Of a DNA stretch of 64,000 nucleotides, positions 1-11,850 are shown one piece after another. Location of the stretch: contig OX439043.1 of the NCBI GenBank assembly GCA_949317995.1, positions 2,596,501 through 2,660,500 on the forward strand, given 5' to 3'. How positions within the stretch are numbered: the stretch's first letter is position 1; each line of letters opens with the position of its first letter. The translations under genes were made by a program, and so were the position numbers. Origin of the DNA: Acholoe squamosa (Eukaryota; Annelida; Polychaeta; Phyllodocida; Polynoidae). Below the pieces are notes generated by a model, which was given only the letters and a program-made list of their open reading frames with translations, did not search any database and had not been told where the DNA came from.

Positions 1-2379
1 TGTAGGGTTAGCATGATGCACTGATTGATACCCCCTGTAGGGTTAGCATGATGCACTGATTGATAACCCCTGTAGGGTTAGCATGATGCACTGATTGATA
101 CCCCCTGTAGGGTTAGCATGATGCACTGATTGATAACCCCTGTAGGGTTAGCACAATGCACTGATTGATAACCCCTGTAGGGTTAGCATGATGCACTGAT
201 TGATACCCCCTGTAGGGTTAGCATGATGCACTGATTGATACCACCTGTAGGGTTAGCATGATGCACTGATTGATACGACCTGTAGGGTCAGCATAATGCA
301 CTGATTGATACCCCCTGTAGGGTTAGCACAATGCACTGATTGATACCCCCTGTAGGGTTAGTATGATGCACTGATTGATACCCCCTGTAGGGTTAGCATG
401 ATGCACTGATTGATACCCCCTGTAGGGTTAGCATGATGCACTGATTGATACCCCCTGTAGGGTTAGCACGATGCACTGATTGATACCCCCTGTAGGGTTA
501 GCACGATGCACTGATTGATACCCCCTGTAGGGTTAGCATGATGCACTGATTGATACCACCTGTAGGGTTAGCATGATGCACTGATTGATACCTCCTGTAG
601 GGTTAGCACGATGCACTGATTGATACCCCCTGTAGGGTTAGCATGATGCACTGATTGATACCACCTGTAGGGTTAGCACGATGCACTGATTGATACCCCC
701 TGTAGGGTTAGCATGATGCACTGATTGATACCCCCTGTAGGGTTAGCACGATGCACTGATTGATACCCCCTGTAGGGTTAGCATGATGCACTGATTGATA
801 CCACCTGTAGGGTTAGCACGATGCACTGATTGATACCCCCTGTAGGGTTAGCACAATGCACTGATTGATACCCCCTGTAGGGTTAGCATGATGCACTGAT
901 TGATACCACCTGTAGGGTTAGCACGATGCACTGATTGATACCCCCTGTAGGGTTAGCACAATGCACTGATTGATACCCCCTGCAGGGTTAGCATGATGCA
1001 CTGATTGATAACCCCTGTAGGGTTAGCACAATGCACTGATTGATACCCCCTGTAGGGTTAGCATGATGCACTGATTGATACCCCCTGCAGGGTTAGCACA
1101 ATGCACTGATTGATACCCCCTGTAGGGATAGCACAATGCACTGATTGATACCCCTGCAGGGTTAGCACAATGCACTGATTGATACCCCCTGTAGGGTTAG
1201 CACGATGCACTGATTGATAGCCCCTGTAGGGTTAGCATGATGCACTGATTGATACCCCCTGCAGGGTTAGCACAATGCACTGATTGATACCCCTGCAGGG
1301 TTAGCACCATGCACTGATTGATACCACCTGTAGGGTTAGCATGATGCACTGATTGATAACCCCTGTAGGGTTAGCATGATGCACTGATTGATACCACCTG
1401 TAGGGTTAGCACAATGCACTGATTGATACCCCCTGTAGGGTCAGCACAATGCACTGATTGATACCCCCTGTAGGGTTAGCACGATGCACTAATTGATACC
1501 CCCTGTAGGGTTAGCACGATGCACTAATTGATACCCCCTGTAGGGTTAGCATGATGCACTGATTGATACCCCCTGTAGGGTTAGCATGATGCACTGATTG
1601 ATACCCCCTGTAGGGTTAGCATGATGCACTGATTGATACCACCTGTAGGGTTAGCATGATGCACTGATTGATACCCCCTGTAGGGTTAGCATGATGCACT
1701 GATTGATACCCCCTGTAGGGTTAGCATGATGCACTGATTGATACCCCCTGTAGGGTTAGCATGATGCACTGATTGATACCCCCTGTAGGGTTAGCATGAT
1801 GCACTGATTGATACCCCCTGTAGGGTTAGCAAGATGCACTGATTGATACCCCCTGTAGGGTTAGCATGATGCACTGATTGATACCCCCTGTAGGGTTAGC
1901 ATGATGCACTGATTGATACCCCCTGTAGGGTTAGCATGATGCACTGATTGATACCCCCTGTAGGGTTAGCAAGATGCACTGATTGATACCCCCTGTAGGG
2001 TTAGCATGATGCACTGATTGATACCCCCTGTAGGGTTAGCACGATGCACTGATTGATACCACCTGTAGGGTTAGCATGATGCACTGATTGATACCCCCTG
2101 TAGGGTTAGCATGATGCACTGATTGATACCCCCTGCAGGGTTAGCACGATGCACTGATTGATAGCCCCTGTAGGGTTAGCACGATGCACTGATTGATACC
2201 CCCTGTAGGGTCAGCATGATGCACTGATTGATACCACCTGTAGGGTTAGCACAATGCACTGATTGATACCCCTGCAGGGTTAGCACCATGCACTGATTGA
2301 TACCACCTGTAGGGTTGGCATGATGCACTGATTGATAACCCCTGTAGGGTTAGCATGATGCACTGATTGATACCCCCTG
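1..2379 (+). repeat. Higher-order duplication in array A, left copy
   Basis: This block recurs at 4371-6749 with a constant offset of 4370 bp. Diagnostic variants line up exactly: GATACGACC at 273/4643, CCTCC at 591/4961, TAGGGATAG at 1122/5492 and GGTTGGCATG at 2313/6683. The copies diverge at about 2380/6750. All markers checked by eye agree, so the duplication looks very recent. Confidence 0.9.
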
Positions 2380-4370
2380 CAGGGTTAGCATGATGCACTG
2401 ATTGATAACCCCTGTAGGGTTAGCACAATGCACTGATTGATACCCCCTGTAGGGTTAGCATGATGCACTGATTGATACCCCCTGTAGGGTTAGCATGATG
2501 CACTGATTGATACCCCCTGTAGGGTCAGCACAATGCACTGATTGATACCACCTGTAGGGTTAGCACAATGCACTGATTGATACCCCCTGTAGGGTAAGCA
2601 CAATGCACTGATTGATACCCCCTGTAGGGTTAGCATGATGCACTGATTGATACCCCCTGTAGGGTCAGCACAATGCACTGATTGATACCACCTGTAGGGT
2701 TAGCATGCTGCACTGATTGATACCCCCTGTAGGGTTAGCATGATGCACTGATTGATACCCCCTGCAGGGTTAGCATGATGCACTGATTGATACCCCCTGT
2801 AGGGTTTGCATGATGCACTGATTGATACCCCCTGCAGGGTTAGCACGATGCACTGATTGATAGCCCCTGTAGGGTTAGCACGATGCACTGATTGATAGCC
2901 CCTGTAGGGTTAGCATGATGCACTGATTGATACCCCCTGCAGGGTTAGCACAATGCACTGATTGATACCCCTGCAGGGTTAGCACCATGCACTGATTGAT
3001 ACCACCTGTAGGGTTAGCATGATGCACTGATTGATAACCCCTGTAGGGTTAGCATGATGCACTGATTGATACCACCTGTAGGGTTAGCACAATGCACTGA
3101 TTGATACCCCCTGTAGGGTCAGCACAATGCACTGATTGATACCCCCTGTAGGGTTAGCACGATGCACTAATTGATACCCCCTGTAGGGTTAGCATGATGC
3201 ACTGATTGATACCCCCTGTAGGTTTAGCATGATGCACTGATTGATACCCCCTGTAGGGTTATCATGATGCACTGATTGATACCCCCTGTAGGGTTAGCAT
3301 GATGCACTGATTGATACCCCCTGTAGGGTTAGCATGATGCACTGATTGATACCCCCTGTAGGGTTAGCATGATGCACTGATTGATACCCCCTGTAGGGTT
3401 AGCATGATGCACTGATTGATACCCCCTGCAGGGTTAGCACGATGCACTGATTGATACCCCCTGTAGGGTTAGCACGATGCACTGATTGATACCACCTGTA
3501 GGGTTAGCATGATGCACTGATTGATACCCCCTGCAGGGTTAGCATGATGCACTGATTGATACCACCTGTAGGGTTAACATGATGCACTGATTGATACCCC
3601 CTGTAGGGTTAGCATGATGCACTGATTGATACCACCTGTAGGGTTAGCACAATGCACTGATTGATACCCCCTGTAGGGTCAGCATGATGCACTGATTGAT
3701 ACCACCTGTAGGGTTAGCACAATGCACTGATTGATACCCCCTGTAGGGTCAGCACAATGCACTGATTGATACCACCTGTAGGGTTAGCATGATGCACTGA
3801 TTGATACCCCCTGTAGGGTTAGCATGATGCACTGATTGATACCCCTGCAGGGTTAGCACGATGCACTGATTGATACCCCCTGTAGGGTTAGCATGATGCA
3901 CTGATTGATACCCCCTGTAGGGTTAGCATGATGCACTGATTGATACCCCCTGTAGGGTCAGCACAATGCACTGATTGATACCCCCTGTAGGGTTAGCATG
4001 ATGCACTGATTGATACCCCCTGTAGGGTCAGCACAATGCACTGATTGATACCCCCTGTAGGGTAAGCATGATGCACTGATTGATACCCCCTGTAGGGTCA
4101 GCACAATGCTCTGATTGATACCACCTGTAGGGTTAGCACAATGCACCGATTGATACCCCCTGTAGGGTTAGCATGATGCACTGATTGATACCACCTGTAG
4201 GGTTAGCATGATGCACTGATTGATACCCCCTGTAGGGTTAGCACAATGCACTGATTGATACCCCCTGTAGGGTTAGCACAATGCACTGATTGATACCACC
4301 TGTAGGGTTAGCACAATGCACTGATTGATACCCCCTGTAGGGTTAGCACAATGCACTGATTGATAACCCC

Positions 4371-6749
4371 TGTAGGGTTAGCATGATGCACTGATTGATA
4401 CCCCCTGTAGGGTTAGCATGATGCACTGATTGATAACCCCTGTAGGGTTAGCATGATGCACTGATTGATACCCCCTGTAGGGTTAGCATGATGCACTGAT
4501 TGATAACCCCTGTAGGGTTAGCACAATGCACTGATTGATAACCCCTGTAGGGTTAGCATGATGCACTGATTGATACCCCCTGTAGGGTTAGCATGATGCA
4601 CTGATTGATACCACCTGTAGGGTTAGCATGATGCACTGATTGATACGACCTGTAGGGTCAGCATAATGCACTGATTGATACCCCCTGTAGGGTTAGCACA
4701 ATGCACTGATTGATACCCCCTGTAGGGTTAGTATGATGCACTGATTGATACCCCCTGTAGGGTTAGCATGATGCACTGATTGATACCCCCTGTAGGGTTA
4801 GCATGATGCACTGATTGATACCCCCTGTAGGGTTAGCACGATGCACTGATTGATACCCCCTGTAGGGTTAGCACGATGCACTGATTGATACCCCCTGTAG
4901 GGTTAGCATGATGCACTGATTGATACCACCTGTAGGGTTAGCATGATGCACTGATTGATACCTCCTGTAGGGTTAGCACGATGCACTGATTGATACCCCC
5001 TGTAGGGTTAGCATGATGCACTGATTGATACCACCTGTAGGGTTAGCACGATGCACTGATTGATACCCCCTGTAGGGTTAGCATGATGCACTGATTGATA
5101 CCCCCTGTAGGGTTAGCACGATGCACTGATTGATACCCCCTGTAGGGTTAGCATGATGCACTGATTGATACCACCTGTAGGGTTAGCACGATGCACTGAT
5201 TGATACCCCCTGTAGGGTTAGCACAATGCACTGATTGATACCCCCTGTAGGGTTAGCATGATGCACTGATTGATACCACCTGTAGGGTTAGCACGATGCA
5301 CTGATTGATACCCCCTGTAGGGTTAGCACAATGCACTGATTGATACCCCCTGCAGGGTTAGCATGATGCACTGATTGATAACCCCTGTAGGGTTAGCACA
5401 ATGCACTGATTGATACCCCCTGTAGGGTTAGCATGATGCACTGATTGATACCCCCTGCAGGGTTAGCACAATGCACTGATTGATACCCCCTGTAGGGATA
5501 GCACAATGCACTGATTGATACCCCTGCAGGGTTAGCACAATGCACTGATTGATACCCCCTGTAGGGTTAGCACGATGCACTGATTGATAGCCCCTGTAGG
5601 GTTAGCATGATGCACTGATTGATACCCCCTGCAGGGTTAGCACAATGCACTGATTGATACCCCTGCAGGGTTAGCACCATGCACTGATTGATACCACCTG
5701 TAGGGTTAGCATGATGCACTGATTGATAACCCCTGTAGGGTTAGCATGATGCACTGATTGATACCACCTGTAGGGTTAGCACAATGCACTGATTGATACC
5801 CCCTGTAGGGTCAGCACAATGCACTGATTGATACCCCCTGTAGGGTTAGCACGATGCACTAATTGATACCCCCTGTAGGGTTAGCACGATGCACTAATTG
5901 ATACCCCCTGTAGGGTTAGCATGATGCACTGATTGATACCCCCTGTAGGGTTAGCATGATGCACTGATTGATACCCCCTGTAGGGTTAGCATGATGCACT
6001 GATTGATACCACCTGTAGGGTTAGCATGATGCACTGATTGATACCCCCTGTAGGGTTAGCATGATGCACTGATTGATACCCCCTGTAGGGTTAGCATGAT
6101 GCACTGATTGATACCCCCTGTAGGGTTAGCATGATGCACTGATTGATACCCCCTGTAGGGTTAGCATGATGCACTGATTGATACCCCCTGTAGGGTTAGC
6201 AAGATGCACTGATTGATACCCCCTGTAGGGTTAGCATGATGCACTGATTGATACCCCCTGTAGGGTTAGCATGATGCACTGATTGATACCCCCTGTAGGG
6301 TTAGCATGATGCACTGATTGATACCCCCTGTAGGGTTAGCAAGATGCACTGATTGATACCCCCTGTAGGGTTAGCATGATGCACTGATTGATACCCCCTG
6401 TAGGGTTAGCACGATGCACTGATTGATACCACCTGTAGGGTTAGCATGATGCACTGATTGATACCCCCTGTAGGGTTAGCATGATGCACTGATTGATACC
6501 CCCTGCAGGGTTAGCACGATGCACTGATTGATAGCCCCTGTAGGGTTAGCACGATGCACTGATTGATACCCCCTGTAGGGTCAGCATGATGCACTGATTG
6601 ATACCACCTGTAGGGTTAGCACAATGCACTGATTGATACCCCTGCAGGGTTAGCACCATGCACTGATTGATACCACCTGTAGGGTTGGCATGATGCACTG
6701 ATTGATAACCCCTGTAGGGTTAGCATGATGCACTGATTGATACCCCCTG
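4371..6749 (+). repeat. Higher-order duplication in array A, right copy
   Basis: Direct copy of 1-2379. It is embedded in ordinary array units on both sides. This fits unequal exchange or a segmental duplication inside the satellite, although an assembly collapse or expansion cannot be excluded from sequence alone. Confidence 0.9.
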
Positions 6750-7955
6750 TAGGGTTAGCATGATGCACTGATTGATACCACCTGTAGGGTTAGCACAATG
6801 CACTGATTGATACCCCCTGCAGGGTTAGCACAATGCACTGATTGATACCACCTGTAGGGTTAGCATGATGCACTGATTGATACCCCCTGCAGGGTCAGCA
6901 TGATGCACTGATTGATACCCCCTGTAGGGTAAGCACAATGCACTGATTGATACCCCCTGTAGGGTTAGCATGATGCACTGATTGATACCCCTGCAGGGTT
7001 AGCACAATGCACTGATTGATACCACCTGTAGGGTTAGCATGATGCACTGATTGATAACCCCTGTAGGGTTAGCATGATGCACTGATTGATACCCCCTGTA
7101 GGGTTAGCACAATGCACTGATTGATACCCCCTGTAGGGTTAGCACGATGCACTGATTGATACCCCCTGTAGGGTTAGCATGATGCACTGATTGATACCCC
7201 CTGTAGGGTTAGCATGATGCACTGATTGATACCCCCTGTAGGGTTAGCATGATGCACTGATTGATAACCCCTGTAGGGTTAGCATGATGCACTGATTGAT
7301 ACCCCCTGCAGGGTTAGCACGATGCACTGATTGATACCCCCTGTAGGGTTAGCACAATGCACTGATTGATACCCCCTGCAGGGTTAGCATGATGCACTGA
7401 TTGATACCCCCTGTAGGGTTAGCACAATGCACTGATTGATACCCCCTGTAGGGTTAGCACAATGCACTGATTGATACCCCCTGTAGGGTTAGCACAATGC
7501 ACTGATTGATACCCCCTGCAGGGTAAGCACAATGCACTGATTGATACCACCTGTAGGGTTAGCACAATGCACTGATTGATACCCCCTGTAGGGTTAGCAC
7601 GATGCACTGATTGATACCCCCTGTAGGGTTAGCACGATGCACTGATTGATACCCCCTGCAGGGTTAGTATGATCCACTGATTGATACCGCCTGTAGGGTT
7701 AGCATGATGCACTGATTGATACCCCCTGTAGGGTTAGCATGATGCACTGATTGATACCCCCTGTAGGGTTAGCATGATGCACTGATTGATACCCCCTGTA
7801 GGGTTAGCATGATGCACTGATTGATACCCCCTGCAGGGTTAGCATGATGCACTGATTGATACCCCCTGTAGGGTTAGCATGATGCACTGATTGATACCCC
7901 CTGTAGGGTTAGCATGATGCACTGATTGATACCCATCTACAGTGTCGGCATGATT

Positions 7956-8302
7956 TACAAATGCAGTGCTGCTAGAATTTTCAATGGTTCTGTGTGATGA
8001 AATGGAAAAAAGTCGTATATATCATCCTTCAGGGCTATACCACCAAGGATGGAATCTAACTAGTTGGAAATTTCAACATCAACAAAAATCTGACCGAGGC
8101 TTATCCCTTTGACACATGTAGACACAGGCAGCATTGAGGAGAACAGACACCTCTGTAATACAAGTAAACCACATCAAAACACACCCTCTGTGTCACTCAG
8201 CTATGGGATCAATTTCATTAAAACTTTAAGGTTTCAAAATTCTTAGGCTTAAGCCTGTAAGTGTTGCTACTGCAGGGACACTGTTGGGTACTTTGACATA
8301 CA
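7956..8302. other. Unassigned single-copy-looking DNA
   Basis: No open frame of note, RNA gene or repeat was recognised between the end of array A and the next foldback-element fragment. Confidence 0.6.
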
Positions 8303-8447
8303 GGTTTGATACTGTTCCTGGAGGGTGGGCATGATGATCCTACAAATAATGAAGTACTGACGAGCAGACCTCTCAGCACTTCATTGGTGCATCATGCTGA
8401 CCAATGGGCACGATGCACTCCTGGATCGGTGGTCCTTAAAGGGTTAA
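8303..8447. mobile_element. TTAA foldback element, right-half fragment
   Basis: Carries the family's right half: a GTTTGATAC...GGAGGGT segment, a CACTTCATTGGTGCATCATG arm, CAATGGGCACGATGCACTCC, and the right end GGTCCTTAAAGGGTTAA. Compared with the copy at 61662-61911, the left half is missing. Confidence 0.75.
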
Positions 8448-8740
8448 CAGGTTAAGGCTTCACTCAGAATACTGCATAAAGGTGGACAGAAGTCTGTATC
8501 CTGTTCTACAAATATAGCACCCACAAAATGTCTGTTAGTTGGACGTGTATGGAATGAATGCATCATCTGTGTCTGAACACTATTACGCTGTTTTTAGTTC
8601 TCCAGGTACTGACTTTTTTACTAGCTTTTACTAGCTAAAAAAAAAACGGTAAAACAACCTTTTCCAGCTTTCAATTACTCCTACAGGATAGTGAACAGGC
8701 TGTCATTGAGTACTTGAAAAAAACGTTGGCTATGACTATT

Positions 8741-9105
8741 AGGCCCCAAAAAAATTGTGTGTTTCCAGTAACATAACTTGAAAACGTAGGATTAGTAGGT
8801 CGGATTTATTTTTTTTTTTTAATTTTTTTTTTTATATATGTATAGGAAATGTGAGAGCACATATCAACGGATGTAGCAAAATTACGATCGGAAAGGTTGA
8901 CAACTGTGAAAGAGTTAAAGAATATATATGAAAGGAAAATGGATGAAAATATATGAAAATCCTCACAAAAGTATGAAAACTATCTAAAAATGAAGGGAAA
9001 TTCCTAAAAAAAAAAGACAAACTTCTTTAAAGTCCAAAATAAATAAATTTTGACCCTGTTTTGCTAGGATCGGTCAGGTTACTGGAAACACATTTCTTTT
9101 GGCCT
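8741..9105. mobile_element. MITE-like element with AGGCC...GGCCT inverted ends
   Basis: The left end AGGCCCCAAAAAAATTGTG and the reverse complement of the right end (AGGCCAAAAGAAATGTG) match and continue into a shared GTTTCCAGTAAC. The element is 365 bp, very AT-rich inside (poly-T at about 8808-8835), and flanked by the direct repeat TATT on both sides. It has no coding capacity, so it is a nonautonomous DNA element. The superfamily is not assigned. Confidence 0.7.
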
Positions 9106-10136
9106 TATTAAGATCAATCAAGTGACTATATGTCATCAGGGTTAACAATTTTGATATCCGATCAAAAGGTTATTGTGATCCCCAAAGCTGACTTTGGTTA
9201 TCTGATTTTCAAACAGGTTGTAATACAGTGAGGCTTATTGGTGTCTTGGGACAAGATAGGTTACTGGGAAAGGTATAGCGAGGACTCTGGTGGCTCTGTG
9301 TACGCAGACATGGGCCTGCCATTTCGTATTTTCATGGTTGAAATTGACCAACCTCCCATTAAGTAAGCAATTGTGCACTTCAGGAACGAGCAGCGTGACG
9401 AGACTTGGGCCACCGCATTGGCTGGTCACGGTGTTTGGCATGTTCATTTCTACGCCAGACCGGCACCAACTTTTGCGGGCTACGTGACCCGTGTCCTCGC
9501 TATATTAAACATCTAACATGAACAATGTTGAATATACCCCCTGCCCGGTACATTTTGTAGTAGCATTGTTTATAAATCTTCATTATGGTGTATCCATATA
9601 TGCAGTCTACATACCCGGTACGTCCTACCAGGATCAAAGGCTTGGATAAATACTGGGTTCATCTCAGAAAGGTAGGCTAAACTAAATTGATCTTAGCATA
9701 CAACATATCCCTTTACGCTACATCTTTTGTTGTGCCCATTAAAACTATGGAAACCATTGTAAATATGTACATAGAGGTAATCCAGATCTCTTACCTGTCC
9801 ACTTCCCGTGTTAAATGAAGTAAAATAATATTGTCTCACTTTTATAAAGGTGTATGAATCAAGCACCCCACACAAATGGACTTCAGTTTAGATTCCTGTA
9901 CTTCCTTAGCTTTATACCTGTATACAGTTGTACACCTGTATATAGTTGTTGATTTAAGATAATTGATCAAAAGGTTTCCTTTTAAAGGTTCTCTATAACT
10001 CAGAACAGATCTCGTGTCATTTGGTAAAATCAACATTTGCTTTACATCATCAAAGATCAGATCTGAAAATGCACTTAGATCTTTATTGTCCATTTTATGA
10101 CAGGAAATCCCTTGTTGTTGATTTTACCCTGTTCAC
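9106..10136. other. Intergenic or intronic DNA with inverted TATAGCGAGGAC motifs
   Basis: No gene was recognised. An inverted pair (TATAGCGAGGAC at about 9276 and GTCCTCGCTATA at about 9494) brackets about 230 bp and may mark a small degraded element. An 83-codon minus-strand frame (9842-10093) has protein-like composition, with GTGTAC and GTATAA donor-like sites after CAG, but it matches nothing I know. Confidence 0.4.
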
Positions 10137-10331
10137 GGACTGGTAGTGCATTGGTTCATTAATCTAGATGGTGACCATTATATATGTGCCTTCAGTGCAA
10201 AATCAGTGGTGTTCAAGCATCACTATAGGGTTAATGCATTTCTGCGGGTTCGGACTCACCAGCACACCATTGGTGCACCATGTATACTGATAGACACAGC
10301 ACAATCATGTACCGGCAGCCTTATAGGGCTT

Positions 10332-10482
10332 AGGGAGTGCTCATTTTTTAACAACAGGGGGGGTTGGTGAAGTTCTGCGAGCGTGCGCCGAAAATTTTTC
10401 CGCCCCCCCCCCTGTTTGAGGGGTCTGAAGTTTTGTTGTCCCCCCTCTGTTGTTAAAAAATGACCACTCCCTTAGTTAACAC
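10332..10482. mobile_element. MITE family with AGGGAGTGATCATTTTTTAA ends, copy 1
   Basis: The left end AGGGAGTGCTCATTTTTTAA-CAAC faces the right end GTTGTTAAAAAATGACCACT-CCCT as a terminal inverted repeat of about 28 bp. The interior is short, with homopolymeric G and C runs. Related copies lie at 48174-48501 and 51568-51812. It is noncoding. Confidence 0.8.
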
Positions 10483-11850
10483 TTTGACATGTAGTCTCAA
10501 ACTGTGCTGGTACTTGTCAGAATAATGTAAAACAATATTATCCTTATATGCCATGTCAACAGACTTATTTAACCATGGGGATTTACAGTGGAATTTCTAG
10601 AATGTCAAGCCAGATGCGGAATATTCACATGAAAAATAAATGGTGTATGGCGATGAAACCAAAATAATATATACTTACGCAACCTTAGTCATTGTTTAGA
10701 AATAACAGTGAAAGTCTGTAAAAATTACGGTGACCTTGAAAAAATGGTGACCGTTAAAAAAAAACAGTGAAAGATTGGCGTCCATCGTTGGCAATGACTC
10801 TTAGTTTTTGTACAGAAAGTTTTTAACAGTGTGATCCATTAATGTCTATATGTGTATATCATTAATTTTTCTGGATCATATGGAAACATTATTGTATAAT
10901 GTTTGAGATGGAACTTACAAGCACTTAACCTGTCTTTCACTTCACCTGAACAGTTTACCACCTGCTCAGTGCGGGTGGAGCCAAGGTGTGTGTGTGTTGG
11001 GGGGGGGGGTGTAGATTTGTGCTTTACAGCATGTACCCAAATCTATATCACAGGGAGAGGCCTCTATGGTTGTTGACATGGAGCCAAACTCTGACAGCCA
11101 TGTTCCTGTCCTCAAACTACAGGTTTGGAAAAGGATAGGGAGCTTGCATCAACTACTAGGTCCAGAGCTGGCTGATGAGTCAGCTTCGATGTTTTTTTTT
11201 TATTCAACTAATTCATGCTGCTTGATTAGAAGACCAGGGCGATTTTTGTGTGGACACCAATTTCTCAGAAAATAGGATTTGAGTTCTGTTAGTACGACAC
11301 ATCTGCATGAAGAGTGTACGATCTTTGAGACCTCAAGGTGGCCATGGTTGGCTGAACTCTGCTTGGAGAAAGGTGATTTTATGCTCCACTTGAAAATAAA
11401 ATGGCGGCATCCTGCCAACAGATATATAATAAGCTGTTACTAAGGACCTTAGCAAAGTGACATGTTACATAGAGAGGGTATGTAGGCCTATCTGAGGAAC
11501 TGGTCACTGCTGGAGATCGCTGGCTTCCATAATCACCATGTTTGATGTTATTAGAATAAATAACATCTTCATCCCTTATCCTAAGAAAATCTACTCGGTG
11601 TTCTGAAATACGGTTCGAGGCCAATTCAGAGAGAAATGGTTAGTTTTCCTCTATTTCTAGAAATTCTAGGCAGTTTTCTGTTTAAAGCTTGTCTCATCTG
11701 GCACAGTGCCTTACACCATAGCCATAGCCTGACATTTTGAGGATGAAATCATACCTCACATCAGCATCAAAAGATGTCAGATGGGGCCGATTTCTTTACT
11801 TTTGAATCATCTTTATTTTCTGAAATACATGGGTGACATCATACTAAGTC
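10483..11850. other. Unassigned DNA
   Basis: No recognisable gene or element. A G-run follows a GTGTGTGTG tract at about 10988-11010. The short open frames on both strands match no known family. Confidence 0.5.

Larger units (their letters stand above)
1..7955. repeat. 35-bp satellite array (array A), about 227 units
   Basis: A near-continuous tandem array with unit TGTAGGGTTAGCATGATGCA followed by CTGATTGATACCCCC (35 bp; a few units are 34 bp). It runs from the window edge, so its true left end is not seen. The units vary at a few fixed positions (CATGATG/CACGATG/CACAATG, CCCCC/CCACC/AACCC, TGTAG/TGCAG), and these variants make long blocks recognisable. It decays after about 7934 into one degenerate half unit. 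Short minus-strand reading frames of about 62 codons recur only because the unit lacks stops in some frames; they are not genes. The unit resembles the centre of the TTAA foldback element found elsewhere in the window (compare 61783-61816). Confidence 0.97.

Noticed and set aside
2490-7607. Minus-strand frames of 62 codons in array A
   Set aside because: They recur with the satellite period and begin and end at variant units.
1-7955. CRISPR-like appearance of regularly spaced repeats
   Set aside because: Units abut with no unique spacers, and the context is eukaryotic. It is an ordinary satellite.
1-7955. Interstitial telomere array
   Set aside because: Only nine telomere-like bases occur per 35-bp unit; there are no consecutive TTAGGG repeats.
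9842-10093. 83-codon minus-strand frame with protein-like composition
   Set aside because: No recognisable domain, and a frame of this length is expected by chance in 64 kb of AT-rich DNA. Kept only as a remark in the region note.
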